From contig CAJTSD010000039.1 of assembly GCA_910578795.1 (NCBI GenBank), positions 1-34,617 on the forward strand: a stretch of DNA of 34,617 bases, read 5' to 3'. The translations under genes were made by a program, and so were the position numbers. This stretch comes from an uncultured Lachnospiraceae bacterium (GTDB taxonomy: Bacteria > Bacillota > Clostridia > Lachnospirales > Lachnospiraceae). The notes beneath the pieces are model-generated. The model saw only the letters and a list, made by a program, of their open reading frames with translations, was not told where the DNA came from and made no database searches. Positions 25,298-33,456 of the stretch are shown piece after piece. Within the stretch, counting starts at the first letter, position 1. Each line of letters opens with the position of its first letter.

Positions 25298-26002
25298 ATG
25301 CCAGTGGGAAACAATACGGGCATAATAAGGCTGCTCAAGGCGGATGAAATCGAGTGCCGCGCGGCAGCGGTCAGCGGGAAGGGCGTGAGTCTCCTGCTTT
25401 ATAAGGACGCAAGGGTTGACCAAAAGATACTCGACGAAACGTTCGGGGTGTTCGGGTGGAAAAGGAGCCACCAGTGTATCGACGGGAACCTGTACTGCAC
25501 GGTGGAAGTGCGCGACGCCAAGACAGGTGAATGGATTGCGAAACAGGACGTGGGGACGACGGGATACGCCGAAAAGGAGAAATCGCAGGCATCGGACAGC
25601 TTCAAGCGCGCCTGTTTCAACTGGGGCATCGGAAGGGAGCTTTATACGGCTCCCTTTATTTGGGTGCCTGCCGAGCAGGCGGACATCCAAAAACGCGGCG
25701 AGCGGTATTTCTGCAATGAGAATTTCTCGGTTGCGTCAATCACGTATAACAGCAGCAGGGAGATAACGGGGCTTGTTATTGTGAACGGGAAGGGGAAACG
25801 CGTGTTTGAAATGAAAGCGGAAAATGATACCCTCTCAAAAACGCAGATGGATTCCCTGAACGCGGAGCTGGAACGGACGGGCGTATCCATGAAAACGGTT
25901 CAGGACAGGTATAAAATCAAAGTGCCGGAGGAAATGCCGCAGGAACTTTATAACAAGGTAATGGCTGCTTTGTCGAAGACGAAACCGACAAATGCGGCGT
26001 AA
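25298..26002 (+). CDS. Rad52/22-like single-strand annealing protein
   Basis: Protein of 234 residues. The core matches the Rad52_Rad22-type annealing proteins: a strand-rich part (GVFGWKRSH, CTVEVRDAKTGEWIAKQDVG) followed by EKEKSQASDSFKRACFNWGI and LYTAPFIW. With the YqaJ exonuclease it should form a two-gene recombination system like lambda Exo/Beta. The start is uncertain: ATG 25298 has AAAAGGA 8 bases before, while GTG 25304 has GGAGGG 6 bases before. The C-terminal tail is flexible. Confidence 0.85.
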   Translation: MPVGNNTGIIRLLKADEIECRAAAVSGKGVSLLLYKDARVDQKILDETFGVFGWKRSHQCIDGNLYCTVEVRDAKTGEWIAKQDVGTTGYAEKEKSQASDSFKRACFNWGIGRELYTAPFIWVPAEQADIQKRGERYFCNENFSVASITYNSSREITGLVIVNGKGKRVFEMKAENDTLSKTQMDSLNAELERTGVSMKTVQDRYKIKVPEEMPQELYNKVMAALSKTKPTNAA

Positions 26003-26020
26003 CGGATTGGAGGGAAACAT

Positions 26021-26947
26021 ATGGAACTGGACAGTTTTGCGGAACATGTGAAGGCGGATGTCAAGAAAAGGCTTGGGGCAGGATGGCGTGTCGCGGTGCA
26101 GAAGATTGATAAGAACAACGGTGTGATTTATACGGGGCTGTGCGTCTCAAGGAACGGAGAACAGGTGTCTCCGATAGTTTACATAAATGATTATTACGAT
26201 ACGTATAAGAACGGGAACGCGACATCTGCAGATGTGGCAGATTATGTGGCGGATGCATGCAGGAAGAAAAGGCATACGGTGAACATGAGGTATTTACTGG
26301 ATTATGGGAACGTCAGGAGCAGAATCGTATACAAGCTTGTCAATACGGAAAAAAACAGGGAGGCTTTGGAAGACCTCCCGCACAAGGCATTTCTTGACTT
26401 GTCCATCGTGTTCCAGTGCACGGTGGAGCATAAGGGAATCGGCAGTGCATCCATTCTTATACACAATGCACATGTTAAGCTTTGGGGCGTGTCCGTTGAG
26501 GAGCTTTACAGGGCGGCAACGGAAAACACGCCAAGGCTGCGGGGGTATGAGCTTAAAAGTATGGAGAAAATAGTGCGAGAAATCATGCAGAGACAAAAGG
26601 CGGGCGGACAATTTGACGGTGACGGACTGACGGAGAACATTGGGTGCGGCATCCCGATGTATGTGCTTAGTAATGTGCAGCGGACGGAGGGAGCGGCGTG
26701 CATCCTGTATCCGAATTTCCTAAAAGATTTCGCGGAAGCGGTTGGCGGGGGGTTTTATATTATCCCGTCGTCAATCCATGAAGTGCTGCTTTTGCCTGCG
26801 GGCATTACGGATGATGGGAAGGAATGTGACGAAATCAGGGAAATGATTCGGGAGGTCAACGATACGCAGGTGCCGGAAGAAGAGATTTTGTCGTATTCGC
26901 TGTATTATTATGATGCGGGGGAGGAGAAGGTCAGGGTGTGTGCATGA
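26021..26947 (+). CDS. DUF5688-family protein
   Basis: Protein of 308 residues that I recognise as the DUF5688 type common in Lachnospiraceae accessory DNA (VAVQKIDKNNGVIYTGLCVS, YINDYYD, NMRYLLDYGNV, then FYIIPSSIHEVLLLPA). The function is unknown. There is no signal peptide or membrane segment. It follows the annealing gene after 18 bases with a GGAGGGAAA site, so it belongs to the same transcript. A small membrane peptide gene follows. Confidence 0.8.
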   Translation: MELDSFAEHVKADVKKRLGAGWRVAVQKIDKNNGVIYTGLCVSRNGEQVSPIVYINDYYDTYKNGNATSADVADYVADACRKKRHTVNMRYLLDYGNVRSRIVYKLVNTEKNREALEDLPHKAFLDLSIVFQCTVEHKGIGSASILIHNAHVKLWGVSVEELYRAATENTPRLRGYELKSMEKIVREIMQRQKAGGQFDGDGLTENIGCGIPMYVLSNVQRTEGAACILYPNFLKDFAEAVGGGFYIIPSSIHEVLLLPAGITDDGKECDEIREMIREVNDTQVPEEEILSYSLYYYDAGEEKVRVCA

Positions 26948-26977
26948 AAATGGAGGGGGGATTATCAGAAAGGGGGA

Positions 26978-27067
26978 ATGCTGCGGATGCAGGAAATCAT
27001 AAAGGCAGTAGCGGTCGGGATTTTTACAATCATAATGGCTGTGATAAATCAGTGTGATGAAAAATGA
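26978..27067 (+). CDS. 29-residue single-pass membrane peptide
   Basis: A short gene from ATG 26978, right after AAAGGGGG. The product is one hydrophobic helix (IIKAVAVGIFTIIMAVINQ) with charged ends and a terminal CDEK. An inner ATG at 26987 is possible. The strong ribosome site and clean membrane segment support translation. Holin-like or type I toxin-like peptides have this form, but nothing proves a role. Confidence 0.45.
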   Translation: MLRMQEIIKAVAVGIFTIIMAVINQCDEK

Positions 27068-27111
27068 CAGCAGATAAATGTTTTGGTTTATTTGGCTTGT
27101 ATATTGTTTTG

Positions 27112-27150
27112 TTTGAGCGTTTTAGAAACAGTAAATCTAAAACGCTCAAA
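27112..27150. repeat. 15-bp perfect inverted repeat
   Basis: TTTGAGCGTTTTAGA (27112-27126) and its exact complement at 27136-27150, with a 9-base loop. No T-run follows on either strand, so it is unlike a terminator. The surrounding stretch from 27068 to 27428 is very AT-rich and holds no supported gene. Confidence 0.7.
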
Positions 27151-27255
27151 TCCTATTAAAATGATAAGGTTTGCAGAAAATGATTTTAGGACAAGAAAAA
27201 CTTACAATATAATTAAAAAATCCTTCTATTTGCATGAGATATGAGTTATAGTAAT

Positions 27256-27303
27256 AATAGAGAAATAGAAAAAAATATTTATAAATTTTTCTATTTCTCT
27301 ATT
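27256..27303. repeat. 18-bp perfect inverted repeat before the helicase gene
   Basis: 27256-27273 (AATAGAGAAATAGAAAAA) is exactly complementary to 27286-27303, with a 12-base AT loop. It lies 125 bases before the helicase start at 27429. It may be an operator, a transcript hairpin or a cruciform. Confidence 0.7.
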
Positions 27304-27428
27304 AAGATATTTTTATAAAGAAAAATTATGATAATATTGGGTAAAAATGATAAAATCCAGTAGTTCTATTATAATAATATTAATATGAAATAGAGAACAT
27401 TATAATTTGCGTTAGAAGGGGTGCATTT

Positions 27429-29350
27429 ATGCAATATGTATCAGATGAAATCGGAGAAGCTTATAAGGGAACAAACTATGGCGAATGTGGGGGGGGGTTA
27501 ATGGCTGGTTAGATATACCTGAATTTTTATTGGATGGATATGGCGGAGGAAACTGTATTTTTATCTCAGCGCCTACCGGCAGTGGAAAAACCCATTTTAT
27601 ACTAAATATTTGGTTAGGATATATAGCAAGCCAAAATAAAAAGATGCTTTATTTAGTAAACCGCAGTATTTTAAAAGCACAACTGGAGAAAGAAATCATG
27701 GATATAAGCCCACACATTTCGAGCTGCATTGATATCAAATCGTATCAGGATATAGAATATGAGCTAAAAATGTGTGAGCATAAAGAATATAAACCTGATA
27801 AAATAAAGACGGATGAGAACGGGCAGTGTGGACAAACAACAAAATACGTGGAACTGGAAAACATGAGACAAAGATATTCAAAATATGATTGTGTGGTGTG
27901 TGATGAATGCCACTATTTCTTGACTGACTCAAATTATAACACAGATACATCGCTTTCATTCCGGTGGATTCAGGATAAATTCGCCGATAAAGTCCGGATT
28001 TTCATGTCAGCGACAATCAGGGATATAGAATTGTATATAAAGGGGTATGATTTGAGGAGGATGCACGAGGAAAAAATACAGAAATATAATTTTCCTGATT
28101 TTGAAGCTGCTGAAGCAGGGGATATTAATAAGGATGCATATGAGGCGATTAGAAATAAGGGTGCACGTTATTGCAAATATTGTGATTTTATGGTTCCCAG
28201 GAATTATGATTATATTGACGCCAAGATTATATACAATACAGATACAATTGCTGAAATTATAAACGACGGAGATAAAACAGAGAAATGGCTGATATTTGTT
28301 GACAAAATTGATACCGGAAAGGAATTAAGCAAAAAAATAAAGGATAAGAATAATGTTGTATTCATATCGTCTAGGAACAAATGGGAGGAGGATGTTTCGG
28401 ATACAGTAGATGAGATAACGTATTATAAAAAAATGAAATCCAAAAAGATTTTGATTGCAACGTCAGTCATGGATAACGGGATTAATATCAAAGACATTGA
28501 ATTAAGAAATATTGTATTGATGGCAGATACAGAAACGGAATTTATACAAATGCTTGGGAGAAAGCGTGAGGATGGGAAAAAGCTAAGATTATACATATAT
28601 CATTATGATAAGGAGCATTTTGAAAGAAGGTTAAATCAGACCGAGCAAATACTGGAAACAGCCATATCTTATTTAAAATTTTTAAGTTCTTGTAAGAGGA
28701 ATGAAAAAATACCCTATGATGAAGAATGGGTCATCAACAAACGGCATATAAGATTAATGCGTGAAATATTTGATAATAAAATAAGCATGAGGTATGTAAA
28801 AAGTCTTTTTAATGCTTATGGCGGAACGTTGTATCTGAATCTTTTGGCGTATCAGAATCTACAGAATTTAAAAGCGTTTTATCAGAATGTTATTTCTGCA
28901 TTTGATGCAGAGGAAGATGATACAAAAAGGGGAGATTGCTTTGTAAGAATGCAGTTAGGATGGCTTGGGATAGAGGAGGAGAGGGCTGAGAACATTATAA
29001 AGGAATCAAAAGTGACAAAGTTCGATAAGTGCTACAAAAAAGTTATAGATGCATTTGAATCGGCAATTGAATGTAGTAATCCAATGAATATAGATGCTGC
29101 TAAAATGTTTCAAAACAAAATAAGGAGTGAACTCGTGGTTTTGGTGGAAACTACGAAGGGGTGTAAAAGGTATGGTACAGTAATGGCTCAGGCTGGAAAA
29201 AGCAAATGTCTGATTTCTAAAAAGACAATGGATTATTTAAACCAAAATTGTGGGATACCGTATAAGATGGAGATAACCGGCAAGAAGGAAGATAGGAAGT
29301 ATACCATTATAAGAGATGGCTGTAAGACTGAAACACCGAAACAAGATTAA
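27429..29350 (+). CDS. SF2 DEAD/DEAH-like helicase, frame broken at a G9 tract
   Basis: Helicase with Walker A SAPTGSGKTHF, motif II DECH, motif III SAT and a motif VI-like QMLGRKRED. Counted from an ATG at 27485 these lie at 29-38, 140-143, 175-177 and about 355-363, for 621 residues. The best start is ATG 27429, which has AAGGGG 7 bases before it. Its frame enters a run of nine G (27489-27497) and ends at a stop codon at 27512; ten G would join it to the helicase. ATG 27485 has no ribosome site. So the gene is either switched off here by slippage, or a base was lost or misread. The DNA is much more AT-rich than the preceding block. Role unknown; likely DNA or RNA remodelling. Confidence 0.75.
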
Positions 29351-29480
29351 TCAGGCAAAGTTTTTTCATAAATACAGTCGGTTCATAAATGTGGAAGGAT
29401 ATTGGAACAATATAACGAAAAGGGGCATTTCAAAATGGAGGATGCTCCTTTATTATTTTAAGGAAACAGAGGTAAAGAAA

Positions 29481-29693
29481 ATGAGTTTATATAACAGTCA
29501 AGGCAGGAGAAAACCAAAAATCACACCAAAAGTAAGGCTGAAAATCTTACTGGAAAATACTATCGGACTTTATGCGGAATCCCGTTCCGACAGGTATAAC
29601 AGCAGAGAGGAATTTATGAATGTCCTGTATGATGAAATCGGTACGGATGAGGCAGAGATGAAGGAACTTGGCATTGATTTGACGGATATTTGA
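29481..29693 (+). CDS. Small hypothetical protein
   Basis: A 70-residue basic then acidic protein (MSLYNSQGRRKPKITPKVRL ... DEIGTDEAEMKELGIDLTDI). ATG 29481 with AGAGGT 8 bases before it is chosen; an in-frame ATG at 29316 overlaps the helicase gene and lacks a site. I do not recognise a family. It sits between the helicase and a DUF6809-like gene. Confidence 0.6.
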   Translation: MSLYNSQGRRKPKITPKVRLKILLENTIGLYAESRSDRYNSREEFMNVLYDEIGTDEAEMKELGIDLTDI

Positions 29694-29778
29694 TAATGAC
29701 GAGAATGCCAGCAATATTGAGATGAAATATAAAAATATTGAATAAAATAACAGAAACACGGAAAGAGAGGACAAAAAC

Positions 29779-30069
29779 ATGACACAAAAAATACTGGAAG
29801 CTTTGGCGGATGAAAATCTTAAATTAATCAGACAGCCCGTAGACCATGATTCGGATAACGCACAGACCATGAAAAAAATGGGAGAACTGAGGGCAGCTTT
29901 TGAGAAGGCGCTTGGCGATACGGAAAAAGAACTGTTCCAAAGCCTGAAAGAAGCAAACGACACCGTAAACCTCAATTATGCGACGCAGCGGTTCATCACA
30001 GGTTTTCGGCTAGGCGTGCTGATGATGACAGAGGTATATGCGGGAAGCGACAGCCTTATCTCGCATTAA
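29779..30069 (+). CDS. DUF6809-like small helical protein
   Basis: Protein of 96 residues with an all-helical pattern. The segment ATQRFITGFRLGVLMMTEV resembles the DUF6809 group seen in Lachnospiraceae mobile elements. Function unknown. A GAGAGGAC site precedes ATG 29779. A 70-residue hypothetical precedes it by 85 bases. Confidence 0.65.
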   Translation: MTQKILEALADENLKLIRQPVDHDSDNAQTMKKMGELRAAFEKALGDTEKELFQSLKEANDTVNLNYATQRFITGFRLGVLMMTEVYAGSDSLISH

Positions 30070-30256
30070 TGCTAAATAAGGAAAAAAAGTAACAAAAAAT
30101 AAACAAAGTCAATAAAGCCTGAAACTGCCTCATGCGTTCTGCCTAAAACTGAAAATCTTGAAATACAAGGTTCCCTATGGTAGTATAATTGTAAGAGATA
30201 ACAGATGATATTGGGGTTAGCGGGCATGAACCATTGACGGAAAGTGAGAGTTAAGA

Positions 30257-31078
30257 ATGGAAAATGAAATAAAAGAGTACACGGTATGGGAAGACTTGGG
30301 AATTGGGAATGATTTCCTGTTTGGGAAGGTAATGCAGGATGCGGAGCTTTGCAAGGAGCTTTTACAAAGGATTTTGCCGGAGCTTGAGATAGACCGTATC
30401 GAATATCCCGAACTGCAAAAGAGCATTCGGACGGACGCGGATGCAAAAAGCGTCAGGCTTGATGTGTATGTCAGGGATGGCAAGGGAACGGTCTATGACA
30501 TTGAAATGCAGGTAACGAATACAAAGGAGCTGCCCAAAAGGACGCGCTATTACCAAAGCATGATTGATTTGCAGATGATTGACAAAGGGGAATTATATAA
30601 TAAGCTGAAACCAAGCTATATCATATTTATCAGCCCGTTTGACACATTTGGCATGGGGCGGCATATTTATACGTTTGAAAACCGCTGCAGGGAGGATATG
30701 AGCATCGCCTTGAATGACGAAACAACAAAGATATTTTTAAATGCAGTCAGTGAAATGGATGATACCAGTCAGGAATTAAGGGCATTCTTGGATTATGTGG
30801 CAGGAAAGGAGTCGGAGGATGCCTTTGTAAAGAAATTAGAGGAAGCGGTAAAACGGGCAAAGAAAAACAGGGAATGGAGGCATGAGTATATGACGTTGCT
30901 AATGCGTGACCAAGAGAATATTGAAAAGGGGATTGAAAAAGGGAAAATATATGGAGCGGTTTCCACGTATATGGAGTTGGGACTGTCTGACAGTGAGATA
31001 CTGGAGAGACTAAAGAAAAAATATCATATAACAGAAAGTGAAGCAAAAGCGTACATGTTAGAGACAGTACATTATTAA
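30257..31078 (+). CDS. Rpn family recombination-promoting nuclease (PDDEXK_2)
   Basis: Protein of 273 residues, formerly annotated as PD-(D/E)XK transposase. The N-terminal segment NDFLFGKVMQDAELCKELLQ and the nuclease motif D69...E83-x-Q85 (RLDVYVRDGKG, then YDIEMQV) are clear, followed by RTRYYQSMIDLQMIDKGE and SYIIFISPFD. A helical C-terminus has IEKGIEKGK and an HTH-like end (GLSDSEILERLKKKYHITES). E. coli relatives are DNA endonucleases that promote RecA-independent transfer. A -10-like TATAAT is at 30184-30189. It is distinct in sequence from the Rpn-like gene near the left end. Confidence 0.9.
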   Translation: MENEIKEYTVWEDLGIGNDFLFGKVMQDAELCKELLQRILPELEIDRIEYPELQKSIRTDADAKSVRLDVYVRDGKGTVYDIEMQVTNTKELPKRTRYYQSMIDLQMIDKGELYNKLKPSYIIFISPFDTFGMGRHIYTFENRCREDMSIALNDETTKIFLNAVSEMDDTSQELRAFLDYVAGKESEDAFVKKLEEAVKRAKKNREWRHEYMTLLMRDQENIEKGIEKGKIYGAVSTYMELGLSDSEILERLKKKYHITESEAKAYMLETVHY

Positions 31079-31282
31079 TGCGTGCATTTCCTTTGTAAAA
31101 AAGCAATAAGAGATTGGAAGTAATTATGCTTCCGGTAGAAGAGCATGTGGTAACAGTGAAAAATGAATCAGATATAGACGAAATGGAAACAAAATCGACC
31201 AAAGAGTAGCTTATCATCATGCAATATGAGAGGACAAATAGGTTATTTGCAGCAGTAAGATTGTAAAAATAAAAAACTGTCC

Positions 31283-31333
31283 CCTCACATACAAACGGAT
31301 AATCCGTTAAAAATGGAAATCCCATATGTGAGG
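31283..31333 (+). repeat. Nested inverted repeats upstream of the recombinase operon
   Basis: CCTCACATA (31283-31291) pairs with TATGTGAGG (31325-31333), enclosing a perfect small hairpin AACGGA/TCCGTT (31294-31308). The stretch from 31079 to 31461 otherwise has no solid gene: a 27-codon frame at 31126-31209 has only a weak ribosome site, and a 30-codon frame ending at 31430 lacks a start. Confidence 0.6.
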
Positions 31334-31386
31334 TGAACAACATGGACAGGACATAGAAAGAATAAAGGAACTGATAAACAGACAGG

Positions 31387-31413
31387 GAGAGCTTGAAAGA
31401 CAGCTCTCTTTTA
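31387..31413 (+). terminator. Terminator-like hairpin before the TnpW-like gene
   Basis: GAGAGCT (31387-31393) pairs with AGCTCTC (31402-31408), followed by TTTTATT. It stands 50 bases before the TnpW-like start and may limit read-through into the recombinase operon. Confidence 0.5.
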
Positions 31414-31461
31414 TTATGCAAAAACATTAAAAGTTATGTAAACCTAGACAAGGAGGCACAA

Positions 31462-31710
31462 ATGAATATGAAAAATACCGAATGCAACAAGCCCTCATCC
31501 AATATCATGAAAGTAAAAGGACTTGGTAAGGAAAGACATATGAAAGAACTAAAACAGGACGTGGACTACGGCAGTAAAACAATCCGCCTTATCCTGCAAT
31601 TCCCCGACGAACCGCAGGATACCATGCAGGCGCAGGAAGAAGTAAAATCAATCCTGACATGCGCATTGCGCGAGCAGATACGAAACAGCGCAGCTATGTA
31701 CGGCGCATAA
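31462..31710 (+). CDS. Small TnpW-like protein upstream of the recombinase
   Basis: An 82-residue protein from ATG 31462 after AAGGAGG. The core YGSKTIRLILQFPDEPQDTM, then EEVKSILTCALREQI, resembles transposon-encoded TnpW-type small proteins, which sit next to large serine recombinases in clostridial elements and have no settled function. It precedes the recombinase by 42 bases and is very likely in one transcript with it. Confidence 0.6.
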   Translation: MNMKNTECNKPSSNIMKVKGLGKERHMKELKQDVDYGSKTIRLILQFPDEPQDTMQAQEEVKSILTCALREQIRNSAAMYGA

Positions 31711-31752
31711 AAAGGAATATACGAATATATAAAATAGAAGGGAGACGGTTTC

Positions 31753-33456
31753 ATGCAAAAGAAGAAAACAGTCCGTATGCTGCTGCGTGTCAGCTCAAAC
31801 CAGCAGTTGGAGGCGGACGGAGATTTATCCGTACAAAGACGCATTGTAACAGAATATGTCGCAAAACAAAGCGACTGGAAACTGGATAAAAAAGAATATT
31901 TCGAGGGCAGCAAGAGCGGATACAAAACCGCCGTCAGTGACAGGGATGTCCTTCAGGAGGCAATGGAGGATGCCAAGAACGGCGAATATGACATACTGGT
32001 TGCCTATAAGGATGACCGTATCGGCAGGCGCATGTGGGAAATCGGCGCATACGTGATGACGCTTAAAAGCTACGGCGTGGACATCTATACGGTCAAGGAC
32101 GGCTGCATATCACCCGCAGGCGACGACATCATGGGGCAGATGATGCTCGCGCTGCGGTTCGGGAATGCGCAGAAAAGCAGTTCGGATACCGCCATGCGCG
32201 TAAAGGATACGGCGCAGAAGCTGGTGCAGCAGGGGCGCTTTATGGGCGGAGCAGCCCCATACGGCTATGAGTTGGTTTTATCGGGAGAACTCAGCAAGCA
32301 CGGACGCGCGTTACACAAACTGGTGGTTGTACCGGAACGGGCGGAAGTGGTAAAATATATCTACGATTTGTCACTCAACAAGGAGTTCGGTTCCGCCAAA
32401 ATCGCGAAGACCTTAAATGAGGACAGCTATTATCAGACAATGGCGCCAAACGACGTTTGGAAAAGCGGAACGATTACAAGCATATTGACCAATCCGGTCT
32501 ATGCAGGGCACGTCGCATATAAACGTCGCGAGCGGATAAACGGGATATACCGCAGGTTGGGCGACCACGAATGGATCATATCAAACCAGCCTGATGAAAA
32601 CATACAGATTATTGACAGCGCGGTATGGGATAGGGTACAGGAGAAGCGCAAAAACAGGGCAGATAAATACATCAAAACCTTGGAACATCAGGAAGCCAAT
32701 ATTATCCGGCGCAATGATGGTATGCTGTCGCTAATTGATGTCATTCACTGCGGCTACTGCGGGGGAAAGATGACAAACGGCACAAAGTACAGCTATTGGA
32801 AAATAAAAGGCACGGGAGAAACGCGGGCGAGCAAAACACCCGTATACCGCTGCCAACGGGCAAGGGAGGGTGCTCTGCATCAGGGCTTCACGCAATACCG
32901 CGCGGATATGGTGGAAACGGTGGTCTTTGACAGCCTGTTGGAGTATATTGGGCGTTTACAGGAAAAGGAAGACGTTTTTGAAACAATAGAGCGGAACCAA
33001 AGCATGGAAAAAAAGGCGCAGGAAACGGAGCTGAAACGCTTAAAGAAAGAACTGGAAAAAACAGTACAGGGAATTACGACAATGGAGCAGCACATTCCCG
33101 AAGCCATGACAGGTGATTATGCGTTATCGCTTGAGGAGCTTGTCGCAGTGATACACAGGCAGCAGGAAAAAAAGGAAGAGCAGGAGGCACAGATACAGGA
33201 GAAGAAAGAGTGCTTACAGCAGATGGCAGTCACGGCGGGAGAGTGGGAGGAGCTTCGGACACAAATCCCCACATGGCAGCAGGTCTTCAAGGAGGCGGGA
33301 AGGGAAACGCAGCGCGTGCTGGTGAACAGGCTGATTGACAGGATTGACGTAACGGATGACCAAATCGTAATCCGGTTCAAAATCAACCTGAACGATTTTT
33401 TACCACGAATGAGTGACGGTTCCGGTACCACTCTGTATACACCCTGTTTAACGTAA
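31753..33456 (+). CDS. Large serine recombinase (site-specific integrase)
   Basis: Protein of 567 residues. The N-terminal resolvase domain has the catalytic Ser14 in LLRVSSNQQ and YKDDRIGRRM. The recombinase domain has GRFMGGAAPYGYEL and TITSILTNPVYAGHV. A zinc-ribbon segment with C333, C336 and C367 follows; the fourth ligand seems to be replaced, perhaps by H376. A coiled coil spans about 415-510. It cuts and rejoins attB and attP. The last 34 codons include the right attachment core at 33420-33429, so the final eight residues are encoded by host DNA on the opposite strand of the split gene. An AGAAGGGAG site precedes ATG 31753. Confidence 0.95.
   Translation: MQKKKTVRMLLRVSSNQQLEADGDLSVQRRIVTEYVAKQSDWKLDKKEYFEGSKSGYKTAVSDRDVLQEAMEDAKNGEYDILVAYKDDRIGRRMWEIGAYVMTLKSYGVDIYTVKDGCISPAGDDIMGQMMLALRFGNAQKSSSDTAMRVKDTAQKLVQQGRFMGGAAPYGYELVLSGELSKHGRALHKLVVVPERAEVVKYIYDLSLNKEFGSAKIAKTLNEDSYYQTMAPNDVWKSGTITSILTNPVYAGHVAYKRRERINGIYRRLGDHEWIISNQPDENIQIIDSAVWDRVQEKRKNRADKYIKTLEHQEANIIRRNDGMLSLIDVIHCGYCGGKMTNGTKYSYWKIKGTGETRASKTPVYRCQRAREGALHQGFTQYRADMVETVVFDSLLEYIGRLQEKEDVFETIERNQSMEKKAQETELKRLKKELEKTVQGITTMEQHIPEAMTGDYALSLEELVAVIHRQQEKKEEQEAQIQEKKECLQQMAVTAGEWEELRTQIPTWQQVFKEAGRETQRVLVNRLIDRIDVTDDQIVIRFKINLNDFLPRMSDGSGTTLYTPCLT
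33420..33429 (+). repeat. Right attachment core (attR)
   Basis: TTCCGGTACC, identical to 11204-11213. It lies inside the recombinase coding region, and on the minus strand inside the Trp-Tyr-Arg codons of the split host gene. The predicted crossover is the AC at 33427-33428. Confidence 0.85.

Larger units (their letters stand above)
11204..33429. mobile_element. Serine-recombinase integrative element, about 22.2 kb
   Basis: Bounded by identical 10-bp sequences at 11204-11213 and 33420-33429, inside one host gene that is cut in frame. A large serine recombinase lies at the right end and reads across the right junction. Cargo includes relaxase and MobC remnants, an excisionase-like protein, a TA pair, a WYL-AAA operon, a YqaJ/Rad52-like module, a helicase and two Rpn proteins. 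No type IV secretion genes are present, so it is best called an integrative mobilizable element or its remnant. Base composition changes sharply between blocks, with a GC-rich recombination module beside an AT-rich helicase region, suggesting mosaic assembly. Confidence 0.88.

Noticed and set aside
27485..27487. ATG 27485 as the helicase start
   Set aside because: No ribosome site, and it lies just before the poly-G run; the upstream ATG 27429 has a strong site and would be in frame with one more G.
31126..31209. 27-codon frame MLPVEEHVVTVKNESDIDEM...
   Set aside because: Only a weak GGAAG site, overlapping a small hairpin; could be real but cannot be supported.
30747..31427. 226-codon minus-strand frame over the Rpn gene end and its downstream gap
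   Set aside because: Largely antisense to a clear Rpn gene, hydrophobic and Ser/Phe-rich without domain or ribosome site.
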